Positions 1-6,598 of a stretch of DNA of 19,663 bases are shown here, piece by piece. Position 1 is the first letter of the stretch. Every line of letters begins with the position of its first letter. The DNA lies in the NCBI GenBank assembly GCA_964484475.1, contig CAZAFU010000048.1, forward strand, positions 1 through 19,663, written 5' to 3'. The notes beneath the pieces are model-generated. The model searched no databases. It saw only the letters and a program-made list of their open reading frames with translations, and was not told where the DNA came from. This DNA is from Parvularcula sp964484475 (GTDB lineage Bacteria > Pseudomonadota > Alphaproteobacteria > Caulobacterales > Parvularculaceae). Both the position numbers and the translations under genes were made by a program.

Positions 1-59
1 CCCCGCGCCTCGCGCGCAAGGAAGGTTGGCCACCCGGCCAGAACGTCCTGCGGCGACAG
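1..59. repeat. Direct duplicate of 182-240, left of the gap
   Basis: Positions 1-59 repeat positions 182-240 with one mismatch (T at 27, C at 208). Both copies translate on the minus strand to the same peptide, LSPQDVLAGWPTFLAREAR; the mismatch changes a Pro codon from CCG to CCA. An intact tandem repeat in the protein is possible, but a scaffolding duplication is more likely. Confidence 0.9.
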
Positions 60-1521
60 NNNNNNNNNNTCGCATCGAGCCGTCAGGCAAGGCCGCACCC
101 GGACGAACTGCCCCGGCCGCGATGTCGGAGCTATAGCGGAGGTCGGTGAGCCGGCCTTCCGAAAGGTTCCTCTCGACCCAGCCCCGCGCCTCGCGCGCAA
201 GGAAGGTCGGCCACCCGGCCAGAACGTCCTGCGGCGACAGCGGGCCCGGCAGGACCGCCTCGGATTCGATGCGCGGATTGGCCGAAAACCCCGACGGGAA
301 GGTCAGGGCGAGATATCCTTCGAGGGTGCTTCCGAAATAGGAGCTCTTCAGATGATCGAAGACCAGCCGCCGTGCGCCGGCGTCGAAACTGCCTGTCGCC
401 CGCGCCCTTGGAAGGTCGAGGGGGGCTTCGAGCATGTCGCCGAGATCGAGGTGGATGGCTTCGGCGTAGACATCGAAATCGACCTGGATTTCCGCCGGGT
501 GCAGAACGTTCCCAAGACCGAGCCGGCCGGCAAGGTTCCCGGTGTTCTCGGCGACGTCGTAACGCAACCTCTCCACCGAGAAATCCGGCGAGCCGGGCTC
601 GAAGCTCGCGGTGATGAGATTTTCGCCGAAGGAGAAATCCCGCCCTGCGAGGGCCCCCTCACCGGGCGCGACAACCAGGTCGATCCGCCCGGCCGTCGGC
701 GTGCCCGCTTCGTCGACGCTCAAGAGGACCTCTCCGCCAAGGGTGGAGTTCAGCCGGACCACGTCCACGCCCAGAAGAGACAGGAGAGGGCCAAGGGGCG
801 TACCGTCCGTCGTGAACAGAAGATCGGTCTGCCCGGTCCCGCGTGCCAGCACATCGAGTGTTGCGAGCGTATCGCGGTCACCGATCCGGAACGGCAACCG
901 GCCGCGCACGGCGTAACCTTCCTGCCCCGGGGCGGCGACGATCGAGCCTCCGACCAGGGCGACGTCATCCGCAAGCGCATCGTTCTCGTACTGGATCGAG
1001 ATGTCGGGGAACGACACCTGCCCGGCGCGCCCGCTCGACAGAAGGGCCAGAAGACGCTCCAGCCGCATGGGGGCGCGCGGCGCCTGTTCCGATGGCAAGG
1101 ACCGGGTCACCGCCTCGATGCGGGCGGCCCTGAGCCCGATCAGGCGGATCCGTCCGCGCATCAGTCCCGCCACGGCAATATCGACCCTCACGGAACGGGC
1201 CGAGGCCGACGACTTGCCCGCAAGCTCCACCGCATCGGCGGACAAGGCGATGCGCTCGGGCGCCAGTTGATAGTCGAGGCCGCTGACTTCGACCTCTCCA
1301 CCGATCAGTTCCGCCAGGAGAGCGCTGCCCGCGGATTCAGCACCCCTGAGGGGAAGCCAGTGGGTCAGTCCGAGGACGGCGAGAACCGCGATGAACGTCG
1401 CGGCCGAAGACACGACCCGGGTGAACGCCGTGAGTGCCAGCACGAAGCCCCCGGCAGCAGGAGCCTCTCCCCCCGCCGTGCGCGTCTCGTGCCCGTCCTG
1501 TCCGTCGTCGTTCGATTGCAC
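1..1521 (-). CDS. YhdP/AsmA-like (DUF3971-type) envelope protein, N-terminal part
   Basis: The minus strand is open from a GTG at 1521 down to the N gap, giving about 484 codons. An upstream CAGGGG supports this GTG; the frame is also open further upstream, so the start is not certain. After a short hydrophilic N-terminus there is one hydrophobic segment (about residues 22-46, LALTAF...FIAVLAVLGL) fitting an inner-membrane anchor. The rest is beta-rich, weakly repetitive sequence typical of the AsmA/YhdP superfamily, ending near a GWVERNLSEGRL stretch that resembles the DUF3971 region. Family members span the periplasm and help move phospholipid to the outer membrane. Catalytic motifs are neither expected nor seen. 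The C-terminal half lies beyond the window. Inside the window the reading frame shifts across the N gap only because the gap length is arbitrary. The assignment rests on overall character and on the neighbouring bcp gene, so the exact subfamily is uncertain. Confidence 0.7.
   Translation of the reverse strand, partial: MQSNDDGQDGHETRTAGGEAPAAGGFVLALTAFTRVVSSAATFIAVLAVLGLTHWLPLRGAESAGSALLAELIGGEVEVSGLDYQLAPERIALSADAVELAGKSSASARSVRVDIAVAGLMRGRIRLIGLRAARIEAVTRSLPSEQAPRAPMRLERLLALLSSGRAGQVSFPDISIQYENDALADDVALVGGSIVAAPGQEGYAVRGRLPFRIGDRDTLATLDVLARGTGQTDLLFTTDGTPLGPLLSLLGVDVVRLNSTLGGEVLLSVDEAGTPTAGRIDLVVAPGEGALAGRDFSFGENLITASFEPGSPDFSVERLRYDVAENTGNLAGRLGLGNVLHPAEIQVDFDVYAEAIHLDLGDMLEAPLDLPRARATGSFDAGARRLVFDHLKSSYFGSTLEGYLALTFPSGFSANPRIESEAVLPGPLSPQDVLAGWPTFLAREARGWVERNLSEGRLTDLRYSSDIAAGAVRPGAALPDGSMRXXXXVAAGRSGRVANLPCARGAG
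60..69. other. Assembly gap (10 N)
   Basis: Ten consecutive N lie inside the YhdP-like gene. The round length suggests a placeholder of unknown true size. The two sides carry the same sequence (1-59 and 182-240), so the gap may be a failed contig overlap and not missing DNA. Confidence 0.97.
182..240. repeat. Direct duplicate of 1-59, right of the gap
   Basis: This is the second copy of the 59-base sequence flanking the N gap. It is in frame with the rest of the YhdP-like gene on the minus strand. Confidence 0.9.
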
Positions 1522-1655
1522 GCCTGGCAGCCCCTGAACGATACCAGATAACGAGATTGCGAGGGCTACGGCAAGGCGTGTCGGGGTTACCGCATGGACG
1601 GGTCGGAACCGGGTCGCTAACCATCGCGGCAGGCAAACCAGAGGAAGGCAGTCAC

Positions 1656-2114
1656 GTGATCGAAGCCGGCGACAAAGCACCAGCATTCAAGCTTCCCACC
1701 GAAGACGGAGAGGTCAGCCTGTCCGATTTCAAGGGCAGGAAGCTGGTCCTCTACTTCTACCCGAAGGACGATACGTCGGGCTGCACGAAAGAGGCGATCG
1801 GTTTCTCCGAACGCCTCGAGGACTTCCGCGCCGCCGGCGCCGAGGTCCTGGGCGTATCGAAGGACACGCCGCAGAAGCATGCGAAATTCCGGGAGAAACA
1901 CGAGCTGACCGTCCCGCTGGCATCCGACGAGGAGGGGGCGATGATCGAGAGCTACGGTTCGTGGGTCGAGAAAAGCATGTACGGCCGGACATACATGGGG
2001 ATCGACCGCTCGACCTTTGTCATCGACGAGGAGGGCGTGGTGCGGGAAGTCTGGCGTAAAGTCCGCGTACCCGGCCATGTCGAGAAGGTGCTCGCGGCGG
2101 TCAAGGCGCTTTGA
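1656..2114 (+). CDS. bcp: Thioredoxin-dependent thiol peroxidase, BCP/PrxQ family
   Basis: This is a 152-residue peroxiredoxin that reduces hydrogen peroxide and organic hydroperoxides in the cytoplasm. The PrxQ/BCP signature is clear: YFYPKDDTSGCTKEA with the peroxidatic Cys at about residue 43, followed by a GIDRSTFVID strand with the conserved Arg. Residue 48, where E. coli BCP has its resolving Cys, is Ile, and the protein has no other Cys. It is therefore a one-Cys type that should need an external thiol for recycling. The GTG start at 1656 is chosen because GAGGAAGG lies seven bases upstream and the protein then begins IEAGDKAPAF, as is usual for the family; upstream in-frame sequence is not peroxiredoxin-like. 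The gene is divergent from the YhdP-like gene, and its stop overlaps the start of the DUF455 gene. Confidence 0.95.
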   Translation: MIEAGDKAPAFKLPTEDGEVSLSDFKGRKLVLYFYPKDDTSGCTKEAIGFSERLEDFRAAGAEVLGVSKDTPQKHAKFREKHELTVPLASDEEGAMIESYGSWVEKSMYGRTYMGIDRSTFVIDEEGVVREVWRKVRVPGHVEKVLAAVKAL

Positions 2115-2953
2115 ACCCCGAAGCGACGTCTTCGCCGAAAGGCCCGGCCCGGTGGGACCTGGCCCTTCTCGGGGTTCTGGAAACTGCCGACGCCGGGCGG
2201 AAGGCCGCCCTTGCGCAGGACCTCCTGACCCGCGCGCGAGCTGGCGATCTCGATCTTGCCGGAGCGGCGCAGGTGGTCCCCAACGACCGCCCGGCGCGGC
2301 CGGAACGTCCGGCGCTCGTCGCGCCCGGCGCCGTGCCGCGGCGCGGCATCGGCACGGTCAGGGGGCGAGCCGCCCTCTTCCACGCTCTTGCCCATATCGA
2401 GTTGAACGCGATCGATCTCGCTGCGGACATGGCCCTTCGTTTCGCGGGGGAAATTCCCGACGAGAAGAGAGCCTGGTTCGTGGCCGACTGGATCGAGGTC
2501 ATGGGCGAGGAGGGCCTCCATTTCTCGATGCTGGCCGAGAGCCTTGCCGCGATGGGGGCCGGCTATGGCGACTTCGATGCCCATGACGGCCTGTGGGAAG
2601 CCGCGATGCTGACCCGTCACGATCTTCTCGGCCGCCTCGCGGTCGCTCCGATGATCCTCGAGGCCCGCGGGCTGGACGTGACGCCGGACCTCATCCGGCG
2701 CCTGGAGGGGCTCCAGCTCGAAGCCGAGGCAGCGGTTCTCACCCGCATCTACGAAGACGAGATCGGGCATGTCCGCTGTGGGGTCAGGTGGTTCACGGCC
2801 GTGACCGAGGATCGGGGCCTTGATCCCGAAGAGACTTTTCACGACCGTGTCGCGCGGTTCCATCCCCAGGGACCCAAGCCGCCTTTCAACGTATGGGCCC
2901 GCACCGAGGCGACCCTGCCGCAGGACTGGTACGAGAATCTCGTGCCCCATTAA
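2111..2953 (+). CDS. DUF455 family ferritin-like protein
   Basis: This 280-residue protein matches the DUF455 family, a ferritin-like four-helix fold distantly related to the tRNA hydroxylase MiaE. Candidate di-iron ligands are visible in order: E97 in AHIELNAID, E134 and H137 in EEGLHFSM, E184 in ILEARGLD, and E217 with H220 in YEDEIGHV. The conserved C-terminal PFNVWAR segment is also present. The family's function is not firmly known; a metal-dependent oxidoreductase role is inferred from the ligand pattern. The start is TTG at 2111, overlapping the bcp stop in a TTGA, which implies translational coupling. Pairing with a peroxiredoxin hints at a link to oxidative stress or iron, but that is only context. 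Confidence 0.88.
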   Translation: MNPEATSSPKGPARWDLALLGVLETADAGRKAALAQDLLTRARAGDLDLAGAAQVVPNDRPARPERPALVAPGAVPRRGIGTVRGRAALFHALAHIELNAIDLAADMALRFAGEIPDEKRAWFVADWIEVMGEEGLHFSMLAESLAAMGAGYGDFDAHDGLWEAAMLTRHDLLGRLAVAPMILEARGLDVTPDLIRRLEGLQLEAEAAVLTRIYEDEIGHVRCGVRWFTAVTEDRGLDPEETFHDRVARFHPQGPKPPFNVWARTEATLPQDWYENLVPH

Positions 2954-3190
2954 GGTCACAATCAGGCCCCGGCATCGCCGCGGAGAACTGCGATGGCATG
3001 GTTCCAGCAGTTTGTCGGAAGACGACGCAATCAGGGGCGGGCTGAAGGACGAGGTTGGTTAATAAATTTTCGACTCTAGGGACGTAACTTCGTTGTGACA
3101 CACCTACACGTCCGTGTTACTGTCACAATGGATGGTCGGGGCCGACGTCCAGGGGTTATGTGTAAGACCTTGGACAGTCAGGGATAATTG
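2954..3190. promoter_or_regulatory. Intergenic regulatory region upstream of the M23-bactofilin operon
   Basis: These 237 bases hold no convincing gene. They contain an AT-rich patch at 3056-3070 (unlike the GC-rich surroundings), a GANTC site (GACTC, 3072-3076), the long inverted repeat at 3093-3128 and a short GTCGG-GG-CCGAC palindrome at 3135-3146. A weak promoter candidate is TTGGTT (3055-3060), 16 bases, TAGGGA (3077-3082). No T-run terminator for the DUF455 gene was seen. Confidence 0.45.
3093..3128. repeat. Long inverted repeat (TTGTGACA / TGTCACAA)
   Basis: Perfect 8-base arms, TTGTGACA at 3093-3100 and TGTCACAA at 3121-3128, enclose a second inverted repeat, ACACG at 3106-3110 and CGTGT at 3113-3117. 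The centres of the two repeats differ by one base. No T-run follows, so it is not a standard terminator. It lies 62 bases before the M23 start and could be an operator for a dimeric regulator or a leader hairpin. Confidence 0.75.
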
Positions 3191-4540
3191 ATGGGCAGGG
3201 AAAAAGGTCAGCTTGGACGCCGTCTGGGGCACTGGTTCCGCGAACGGCAGATCTACCACCGCTCCGACGGCGTGGTTCACTTTATCAAGCTGTCCTCGAA
3301 AACCCAGGTGGTTTTCGCCTCCATCCTCTTCGGCGCTCTGCTCTGGGTGGCCTATGCCTCGGTCAACGTCGTCTTCAAAGAGCAGATCATCATCGCGAAG
3401 GACCAGCAGCGGCGCGATGAGCAGGCTGCCTATCGCAGGCGTCTTCTCAACTCCGAACGCGCCTATGAGGAGGTCAGCTCCCTCAACTTCATCTACAGCC
3501 GGGAATTCGAAGCGAGCCTCGGCAACCTGCGTCGACAGCACGAAGCGCTCAGGTCGCTGGTCGAGAACAAGAGCTCCCTCGACAGGGAGATGCGCAGCCT
3601 GGCCGATGCCCTCTCCACGGCCGGCGCACCGGGCGGCCGCCAGCTTCGCGGCACCAACCGCCTGATGGTGGACCCGGTCGGCCGTGAGCCGACGCCTCGC
3701 CAGTCACGCATTTCCGCCTTGCGGGAGCAGGCCCTCGAAAGCGTGATCGACCAGGAGGTGGCCGAGGGTATCGAGAATGAGATCCTGACGGCCATGCGCA
3801 TGCAGACGGCCGAACTCTCCGCAAGCCAGGTCGTTCTCCTCGCCAGCCTCGAAGAGAAGATGCAGCGTTCGATTGCCGAGCTGGAGCAGATTCTCAAACA
3901 TACGGGCTCTGGCCAGCTGAGCGGCCGGAAGACCGACCACGCGTTCGGCGTCCAGGTTCTCGCCGAGGTGGCGGGCGATGAATATTCCGGACAGGGCGGG
4001 CCGTTCATCCCGGTCGACGAGACCGAATACGTCTCCAACTATACGAGCACCTATTTCGAGACCGCCGAACGGGTGCAGACCAAACTCAGCGAGCTGGCCG
4101 CGCTATCGGGCACCGTCCGCGCGATCCCGCTGGCCAATCCGGTGATTGCGCGGCACCGGCAGACATCCCGCTACGGCGTACGCTGGGACCCCTTCAAACG
4201 GGAGAAGCGCTCGCGCCACTACGGCCTCGATTTCGGTGCGCCGCGGCGGACACCCATCGTGGCGACGGCACCGGGCAGGGTCGTCCGTGCAGGAACGTGG
4301 GGCAGCTACGGAAACATCGTCGAGATCGACCATGGAAACGGCTTCCGCACCCGCTACGCCCATCTCAACTCAATTAAAACCAGAGTGGGCAAGACTGTCG
4401 GTCTGAATGAAACCATCGGACTGATGGGGAGTACGGGCCGGTCCACCGCCACCCATCTCCACTATGAAGTCATCTACAAGGGGCGACAGGTGGACCCCGA
4501 AAGGTTCATCGAGGCAGGGCGTTATGTTTTCGAAAGCTAA
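3191..4540 (+). CDS. M23 family metallopeptidase (LytM domain), membrane-anchored
   Basis: A 449-residue peptidoglycan endopeptidase. One transmembrane segment lies at about 39-62 after a basic cytoplasmic N-terminus, followed by a long helical, probably coiled-coil periplasmic stretch (about 65-300) and a C-terminal LytM domain. The zinc and catalytic residues are all present: H343 and D347 (HYGLD), H391 (RYAHL), and H422 and H424 (THLHYEV). It should therefore be an active enzyme and not a degenerate activator. ATG 3191 is preferred over the adjacent TTG at 3188; AGGGA sits upstream. The gene overlaps the bactofilin gene by 17 bases. In Caulobacter and Hyphomonas, M23 proteins encoded beside bactofilins (LdpA, LmdC) are recruited by the bactofilin scaffold to control stalk or bud shape, and the same partnership is inferred here. 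Confidence 0.93.
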   Translation: MGREKGQLGRRLGHWFRERQIYHRSDGVVHFIKLSSKTQVVFASILFGALLWVAYASVNVVFKEQIIIAKDQQRRDEQAAYRRRLLNSERAYEEVSSLNFIYSREFEASLGNLRRQHEALRSLVENKSSLDREMRSLADALSTAGAPGGRQLRGTNRLMVDPVGREPTPRQSRISALREQALESVIDQEVAEGIENEILTAMRMQTAELSASQVVLLASLEEKMQRSIAELEQILKHTGSGQLSGRKTDHAFGVQVLAEVAGDEYSGQGGPFIPVDETEYVSNYTSTYFETAERVQTKLSELAALSGTVRAIPLANPVIARHRQTSRYGVRWDPFKREKRSRHYGLDFGAPRRTPIVATAPGRVVRAGTWGSYGNIVEIDHGNGFRTRYAHLNSIKTRVGKTVGLNETIGLMGSTGRSTATHLHYEVIYKGRQVDPERFIEAGRYVFES

Positions 4541-5210
4541 GCGAGATAGGACTGAAGAGCGCAAACCCAAAGAGCTCGAGGATCCGCGTGCCATGACCAA
4601 CGACACTTCCAATGCACGCCGGAGCGATCCCCGGAACGCGCAGCGTACGAAAGCTGCCCGCCCTGCTCCGACGGGCGTGCCCTCCCTGATCAGTGCCGAC
4701 ATGGTGATCCGCGGCGAGATCCACGCCGAGGGCGAGGTCCAGTTCGACGGCGAGATCGAAGGCGATATCCACGCCAAGGGTCTTGTCATCGGCGAGGGGG
4801 CGACCGTCCACGGGGAAGTCGTTGCCGAGAAGGTCCGGGTCGCTGGGGTCGTCGATGGCCGCATCCGCGCAACCAGGGTCGAGCTGACACAGAGCGCAGT
4901 GGTCCGCGGAGATGTTCTGCACACGGCCCTGATGATCGAGGCCGGCGCCCGCTTCGAAGGCTCCTGCCGTCATTCCGACGATCCGATGAATGGCCAGGCC
5001 GCTCCAGTGCAGCAGCCCCGGGAACTGCCCCCGGCACAGGCCCAGATGAAACCCCAGCCGGTCCAGCGGGACTCGATGCCCATGCGCCGTGAGATGCAGG
5101 GAGGCGAGCCCCCGCGCGGGGAAGCTGCACCGAAGGATGCAGGCCCCTCTCCCCGTCCCCAACCCCAGCCGCAGAAAGCGGCCCTGGGCGGCAAGGCCAA
5201 TCTTCGCTGA
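4524..5210 (+). CDS. bacA: Bactofilin (polymer-forming cytoskeletal protein)
   Basis: A 228-residue protein with the central bactofilin beta-helix at about residues 54-150: SLISADMVIRGEI, followed by short repeating strands with glycine turns (GEVQFDGEIEGDI, GEGATVHGEV, VVDGRIRA). A basic N-terminal tail (1-50) may help membrane binding. The C-terminal tail (152-228) is rich in Pro and Gln and probably disordered. Bactofilins self-assemble without nucleotide at the inner membrane. ATG 4524 lies inside the end of the M23 gene, so the two are translationally coupled; a longer in-frame reading upstream exists but merely overlaps the peptidase domain. A strong hairpin terminator follows. The bacA symbol follows Caulobacter usage. 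Confidence 0.92.
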   Translation: MFSKAKRDRTEERKPKELEDPRAMTNDTSNARRSDPRNAQRTKAARPAPTGVPSLISADMVIRGEIHAEGEVQFDGEIEGDIHAKGLVIGEGATVHGEVVAEKVRVAGVVDGRIRATRVELTQSAVVRGDVLHTALMIEAGARFEGSCRHSDDPMNGQAAPVQQPRELPPAQAQMKPQPVQRDSMPMRREMQGGEPPRGEAAPKDAGPSPRPQPQPQKAALGGKANLR

Positions 5211-5250
5211 CCTTCCTCCCTTCCGGGAATGCAGCAAACAGGCATGTGAG

Positions 5251-5276
5251 AAAGGAGCCTCCGCGGCTCCTTTTTT
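5251..5276 (+). terminator. Rho-independent terminator after bactofilin, probably bidirectional
   Basis: The stem GGAGCC (5254-5259) and GGCTCC (5265-5270) encloses the 5-base loop TCCGC, followed by six T on the plus strand (5271-5276). The preceding AAA can extend the stem. On the minus strand the same hairpin is followed by TTTCT, so it can also end the converging operon whose last stop is at 5279. Confidence 0.9.
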
Positions 5277-5278
5277 CG

Positions 5279-6169
5279 TCACTGCCCCGCTGAACCGCCC
5301 TCGACGTCCGCAAACGGATCGATCACGCGGAGCTCGGCCCGGCTGTCGGCCGTGAGTTCGATCAGTCCGAACCCCGAGGCAAAGGCTGTCCCCTCCTCGG
5401 CCCTGACAGACCATTCGCAAAGGTGCTCCGGCTGCGGATCCGCGTCGAAATTCGCGGTCGTGATGTAGGTCAGCTTCGCAACGAAGCCGTCCTGCTCGAG
5501 GGTCACCGTCCGATCGCCCGCATCCTGCATCCGCGCGCCCTGCGTGAAGCCCGCCTCGCCGATCGACGGAACGGACCCCCGGTCGAGGCGGCTCCAGACC
5601 ACGCTGTCGAGAGGTGGTGCCTGCCCGACCGTTTGCGAAGACGCGATCAGGCGTTCGAGCCCGCAGATCGCGCGGAAGGTCGGCTCCCTGCGCATGTCCG
5701 CCGAGGTCAGCCCGCCCCAACCCGCGGCAGCGAGTGGAACGAAGGTCTCGCAGGAAGAGACTTCCCGCGTCGGTGCTTCGAAGTCGCTCGGGTGGGCCAT
5801 GGTGATCGGCCTATCCGGCAACCCATTCTCGAAAAGGCCGACACCCGCATCGAGGAAGACCGCGCGTTCGACGCATCCGTCGAGAAGGCGCGGATGGCAG
5901 ATCAGCGATGCGTTCTCGGGGCCCGCCCCGCCGCCGGCGGCGGCCTCTTCGCCGATGTCCGGCGGGCCAAGGGGCCGCTCCGGCATGTCGGTGCCGCCGG
6001 GCCCGAAAAGGTTCGTCAGCAGGAGAAGGAGGACGGCAAGCCCGCCAACGGCAGCGCCGGCCAGCGACAGCCTGGAAACCCACTTCACCGCCTCGGCCTG
6101 CTTGAGGCCGTCCTGTCGGGCGCCGTCCGGCTCCTTCTGGTCTTCGGTCGGCTGATCAAATTCGTTCAT
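5279..6169 (-). CDS. Unrecognised single-pass membrane protein
   Basis: A 296-residue protein I do not recognise. A charged, Gln/Glu/Asp-rich cytoplasmic tail (1-29) is followed by one hydrophobic segment at about 33-55 (LSLAGAAVGGLAVLLLLLTNLF). A Gly/Pro-rich linker leads to a probable periplasmic domain of about 200 residues. That domain has five Cys (in LICHPRLLDGC, SSCETF, RAICGL and EHLCEW), so disulfides are possible. No catalytic motif was identified. Its ATG overlaps the DUF1489 stop by four bases (ATGA), making it the third gene of a probable operon with the GH24 protein. An envelope role is inferred from topology and neighbours only. Confidence 0.8.
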   Translation of the reverse strand: MNEFDQPTEDQKEPDGARQDGLKQAEAVKWVSRLSLAGAAVGGLAVLLLLLTNLFGPGGTDMPERPLGPPDIGEEAAAGGGAGPENASLICHPRLLDGCVERAVFLDAGVGLFENGLPDRPITMAHPSDFEAPTREVSSCETFVPLAAAGWGGLTSADMRREPTFRAICGLERLIASSQTVGQAPPLDSVVWSRLDRGSVPSIGEAGFTQGARMQDAGDRTVTLEQDGFVAKLTYITTANFDADPQPEHLCEWSVRAEEGTAFASGFGLIELTADSRAELRVIDPFADVEGGSAGQ

Positions 6170-6591
6170 AGCAATCCAAGCTCCGCCAGTTCCGCCCTGA
6201 TCGGAAGGTCGTCGTCACAGGCCGCCCGGGACTCGTCAGGCGGTGCATCCCGAGCCTCGAGATACCGCCAGCCCTGAAAGGGCTTCCTCGCCACCGGCCT
6301 GACCGGGATGAGTTCAGGATCGAGAAGCAACCTGCACTGGCGCCCCTTCGCCGTCTCGACTCCATCGATACCGACGATGTTCTGGCGGGCCTGGATGAAG
6401 CCTGCGATCACCCAGTAGATCGACCCTCCGCCGATCAGTTCCTCCGCCCGCCTCGGCATCATTCTGGTGACATGGTGGGCGAGCCCTTCGCGGGGCGTAC
6501 CCTTGTTCCGCTTCAGGAGCGTCTTCTGCCAGGCGCGAAGATCATCGATCCGCTGGCTGCCGACGGAGAGTTTGATGAGATGGACCGGCAT
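6166..6591 (-). CDS. DUF1489 family protein
   Basis: A 141-residue soluble protein matching the alphaproteobacterial DUF1489 family: an N-terminal HLIKLSVG stretch, then HVTRMMPRRAEELIGGGSIYWVIAG, then a C-terminal KPFQGWRYLEARDAPPD region. The family's function is not established; the usual length is close to 140. There is no signal peptide or membrane segment. It begins seven bases after the GH24 gene and overlaps the next gene by four bases, so it is almost certainly co-transcribed with both. Confidence 0.88.
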   Translation of the reverse strand: MPVHLIKLSVGSQRIDDLRAWQKTLLKRNKGTPREGLAHHVTRMMPRRAEELIGGGSIYWVIAGFIQARQNIVGIDGVETAKGRQCRLLLDPELIPVRPVARKPFQGWRYLEARDAPPDESRAACDDDLPIRAELAELGLL

Positions 6592-6598
6592 CTGCGCC

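Noticed and set aside
352..1551. Long plus-strand open frame opposite the YhdP-like gene
   Set aside because: Its translation is Arg/Gly/Pro/Asp-rich with no recognisable family, while the minus strand shows a membrane anchor and AsmA-like sequence in one continuous frame.
3058..3070. CtrA binding site
   Set aside because: Only one TTAA half is present; the second half at the required seven-base spacing is missing.
3093..3128. Terminator for the DUF455 gene
   Set aside because: No T-run follows either arm, and it lies about 140 bases past the stop.
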